A stretch of 64,000 nt of DNA from Filimonas zeae. GTDB taxonomy: Bacteria; Bacteroidota; Bacteroidia; Chitinophagales; Chitinophagaceae. Positions 62,850 to 64,000 of this stretch are shown here, one piece after another. The stretch covers positions 124,001 to 188,000 of the forward strand of contig NZ_BMIB01000002.1 in assembly GCF_014641615.1 (NCBI RefSeq), read 5' to 3'. The notes under the pieces are model-generated. The model did no database searches. It saw only the letters and a program-made list of their open reading frames with translations, and was not told where the DNA came from. Within the stretch, counting starts at the first letter, position 1; each line of letters begins with the position of its first letter. A program made the translations under genes and the position numbers.

Positions 62850-63266
62850 TTATTCTATATACTTTTGAATAAAATCTTTGCTATACGCTTTTATCTGCTC
62901 ACGCACCTCACGAAACTGTGCCATAATCTCTTCTTCTGTTCCGGTGGCTTTTGCAGGGTCGGGAAAGTTGTAATGAAATTTCCGGGCAGAAGAAGGAAAG
63001 AATGGACAACGTTCTTTTGCATTATCGCATACGGTAATAATATAATCGAAAGCTATATCTTCATACTCATTCATATTGTTAGAAGTATGCTTTGATATAT
63101 CTATACCATCCTGCTGCATGGTAGCCACTGCACGGGGGTTTACACCATGCGTTTCCACACCAGCGCTGTATATCATGGCTTTTCCGGCTGCAAAATGTTT
63201 TAAATAGCCTTCCGCTATCTGGCTGCGGCAACTATTGCCGGTACATAATACCAATACTCTTATCAT
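62850..63266 (-). CDS. arsC: Arsenate reductase, thioredoxin-coupled LMW-phosphatase type
   Basis: This is a 138-residue cytoplasmic enzyme of the low-molecular-weight phosphatase family. The P-loop CTGNSCRSQ gives nucleophile Cys8 and Arg14 (Cx5R). The additional cysteines in [20 protein letters not shown] are the resolving pair of the thioredoxin-linked ArsC cascade. The Asp of [12 protein letters not shown] is the general acid. The ATG at 63266 is used; a longer in-frame reading would run into the arsM stop. It sits between arsM and acr3 in one operon. Confidence 0.93.
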   Translation of the reverse strand: MIRVLVLCTGNSCRSQIAEGYLKHFAAGKAMIYSAGVETHGVNPRAVATMQQDGIDISKHTSNNMNEYEDIAFDYIITVCDNAKERCPFFPSSARKFHYNFPDPAKATGTEEEIMAQFREVREQIKAYSKDFIQKYIE

Positions 63267-63282
63267 GTTGTTTATTGTTTTA

Positions 63283-64000
63283 TCAGCAACATCCCGGAGC
63301 ACAACAGGCTGTTTCAACGGGCTTTTCTGCATACACAGTAATACTGTATATGCCGGTGTTACTATTTTTAAAGCGGGTTATTTCATCGGGTGTCAGGTAA
63401 GCACTTAATATATCATCTGGTATTACAATAGCCTTACTTTTCTGAACAGTAACACCTGTAAAGCCGTTGCTGCTTATCAGTTCCAGATAAGCACTTTTTT
63501 GTATGGCACCCGATACACAACCAGCATACATTTCAGCCGCCTGCTGTATTACCGGTGGCAATTCACCTTCCAGTACAATATCCGATATACTGAAATGGCC
63601 ACCTGGTTTTAGTACCCGGTGCATCTCTTTAAATACGCCGCTTTTGTTAGGTACCAGGTTTAATACACAGTTACTTACTATTACATCTGCCACATTGGCC
63701 CCTACCGGCATCTGTTCAATATCGCCCTGGCGAAACTCAACGTTATTAAACCCTCTGGCCTCCGCATTGGCACGGGCCTTTTCTACCATGGCTGGTGTAA
63801 AGTCAACACCAATTACTTTACCGGTTTCGCCCGTTTCATGCCGTGCTACAAAACAGTCATTACCCGCACCGCTCCCCAGGTCAACTACCGTATCGCCTTT
63901 TTTAATGCGCGCAAACGCAGTAGGCAAACCGCAGCCCAAACCAAGATCGGCATCTGGCTGGTAGCCTTCTACAGCGGAGTAATCATCTGTCATTATATTA
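63283..64000 (-). CDS. arsM: Arsenite methyltransferase, N-terminus outside window
   Basis: This is a SAM-dependent methyltransferase converting arsenite to methylated species. About 238 carboxyl-terminal codons are in the window; the frame runs open past base 64000, and known ArsM proteins have further amino-terminal residues. Motif I is VVDLGSGAGNDCFVARHETG; the conserved cysteines are in SNCVLNLVP and MYAGCVSGAI. The start of the domain is YSAVEGYQPDADLGLGCGLP. The protein ends in a cysteine cluster ACCAPGCC, which may bind arsenic. A usual ArsR regulator is not in view and may lie beyond the window end. Confidence 0.93.
   Translation of the reverse strand, partial: NIMTDDYSAVEGYQPDADLGLGCGLPTAFARIKKGDTVVDLGSGAGNDCFVARHETGETGKVIGVDFTPAMVEKARANAEARGFNNVEFRQGDIEQMPVGANVADVIVSNCVLNLVPNKSGVFKEMHRVLKPGGHFSISDIVLEGELPPVIQQAAEMYAGCVSGAIQKSAYLELISSNGFTGVTVQKSKAIVIPDDILSAYLTPDEITRFKNSNTGIYSITVYAEKPVETACCAPGCC

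Overview
The window is a stretch of a Bacteroidota chromosome. It is most likely from the family Chitinophagaceae (a Chitinophaga or Filimonas type soil glycan degrader). This rests on two SusC/SusD pairs, an ECF sigma/FecR anti-sigma pair feeding a STN-domain SusC, many glycan-active enzymes (GH31, GH2, PL6, GH43-like, GH115), DUF4369 thioredoxin-like proteins, and repeated TAnnTTTG promoter elements, the Bacteroidota -7 box. No phylogenetic test was possible, so the family is inference. I saw no rRNA, tRNA, CRISPR array, transposase or integrase.

Layout. 1-8.8 kb, mostly minus strand: a partial short-chain dehydrogenase with its AraC regulator, a GH31 glycosidase beside a membrane propeller/Y_Y_Y/AraC sensor, a TetX-like flavin monooxygenase and a second AraC regulator. 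9.0-13.5 kb, plus strand: a SusC/SusD pair behind an inverted repeat that surrounds its -7 box. 13.5-19.5 kb: a hypothetical gene, a sugar-phosphate phosphatase, the remnant of a MocR-type regulator, a small unknown protein, a methyltransferase and a GH2 enzyme. 19.6-24 kb: poorly characterised accessory DNA with an orphan helical protein, 19 copies of a 21-bp repeat built on a CTTCC/GGAAG inverted repeat, and a four-gene cassette (helical + Fn3-like protein, DUF5675 protein, two small membrane proteins).

24-29.7 kb: an alpha/beta hydrolase-ECF sigma-membrane protein operon, a VOC-MarR-antiporter operon behind a perfect palindrome, and glutamate dehydrogenase. 30-38 kb: ECF sigma, FecR, SusC, SusD and TlpA-like protein in that order, a cell-surface signalling nutrient-uptake locus. 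A second TlpA-like gene converges on it. 39-50 kb: a Cys/Pro-rich membrane protein, a membrane protein, a PL6 lyase, a small lipoprotein, a CLC channel, and a hydroxypyruvate isomerase-like/GH43-like operon beside an outer-membrane barrel protein.

50.2-56.8 kb, plus strand, is the most interesting block. Two paralogous small cysteine-box proteins bracket a TonB-dependent receptor. They are followed by an MbnP-like lipoprotein, an MbnH/MauG-like di-heme peroxidase and a barrel protein with a CDICGCG amino terminus, and the block closes on a strong terminator. I read it as a copper-acquisition locus that uses the MbnP/MbnH pair without any methanobactin synthesis genes in view. 56.8-60.4 kb carries GH115, the C-terminal relic of a lost SusD, and a cupin closely resembling bacterial Mn-dependent hydroxynitrile lyases. 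60.6-64 kb holds NhaA and an arsenic detoxification operon (arsM, arsC, acr3) that runs off the window end.

Functionally, the surface importers and glycosidases would harvest plant or algal polysaccharides. Regulation appears to run through AraC proteins, a one-component membrane sensor and ECF/FecR signalling. Relics of a regulator, a SusD and a secreted protein suggest ongoing turnover of these accessory loci.
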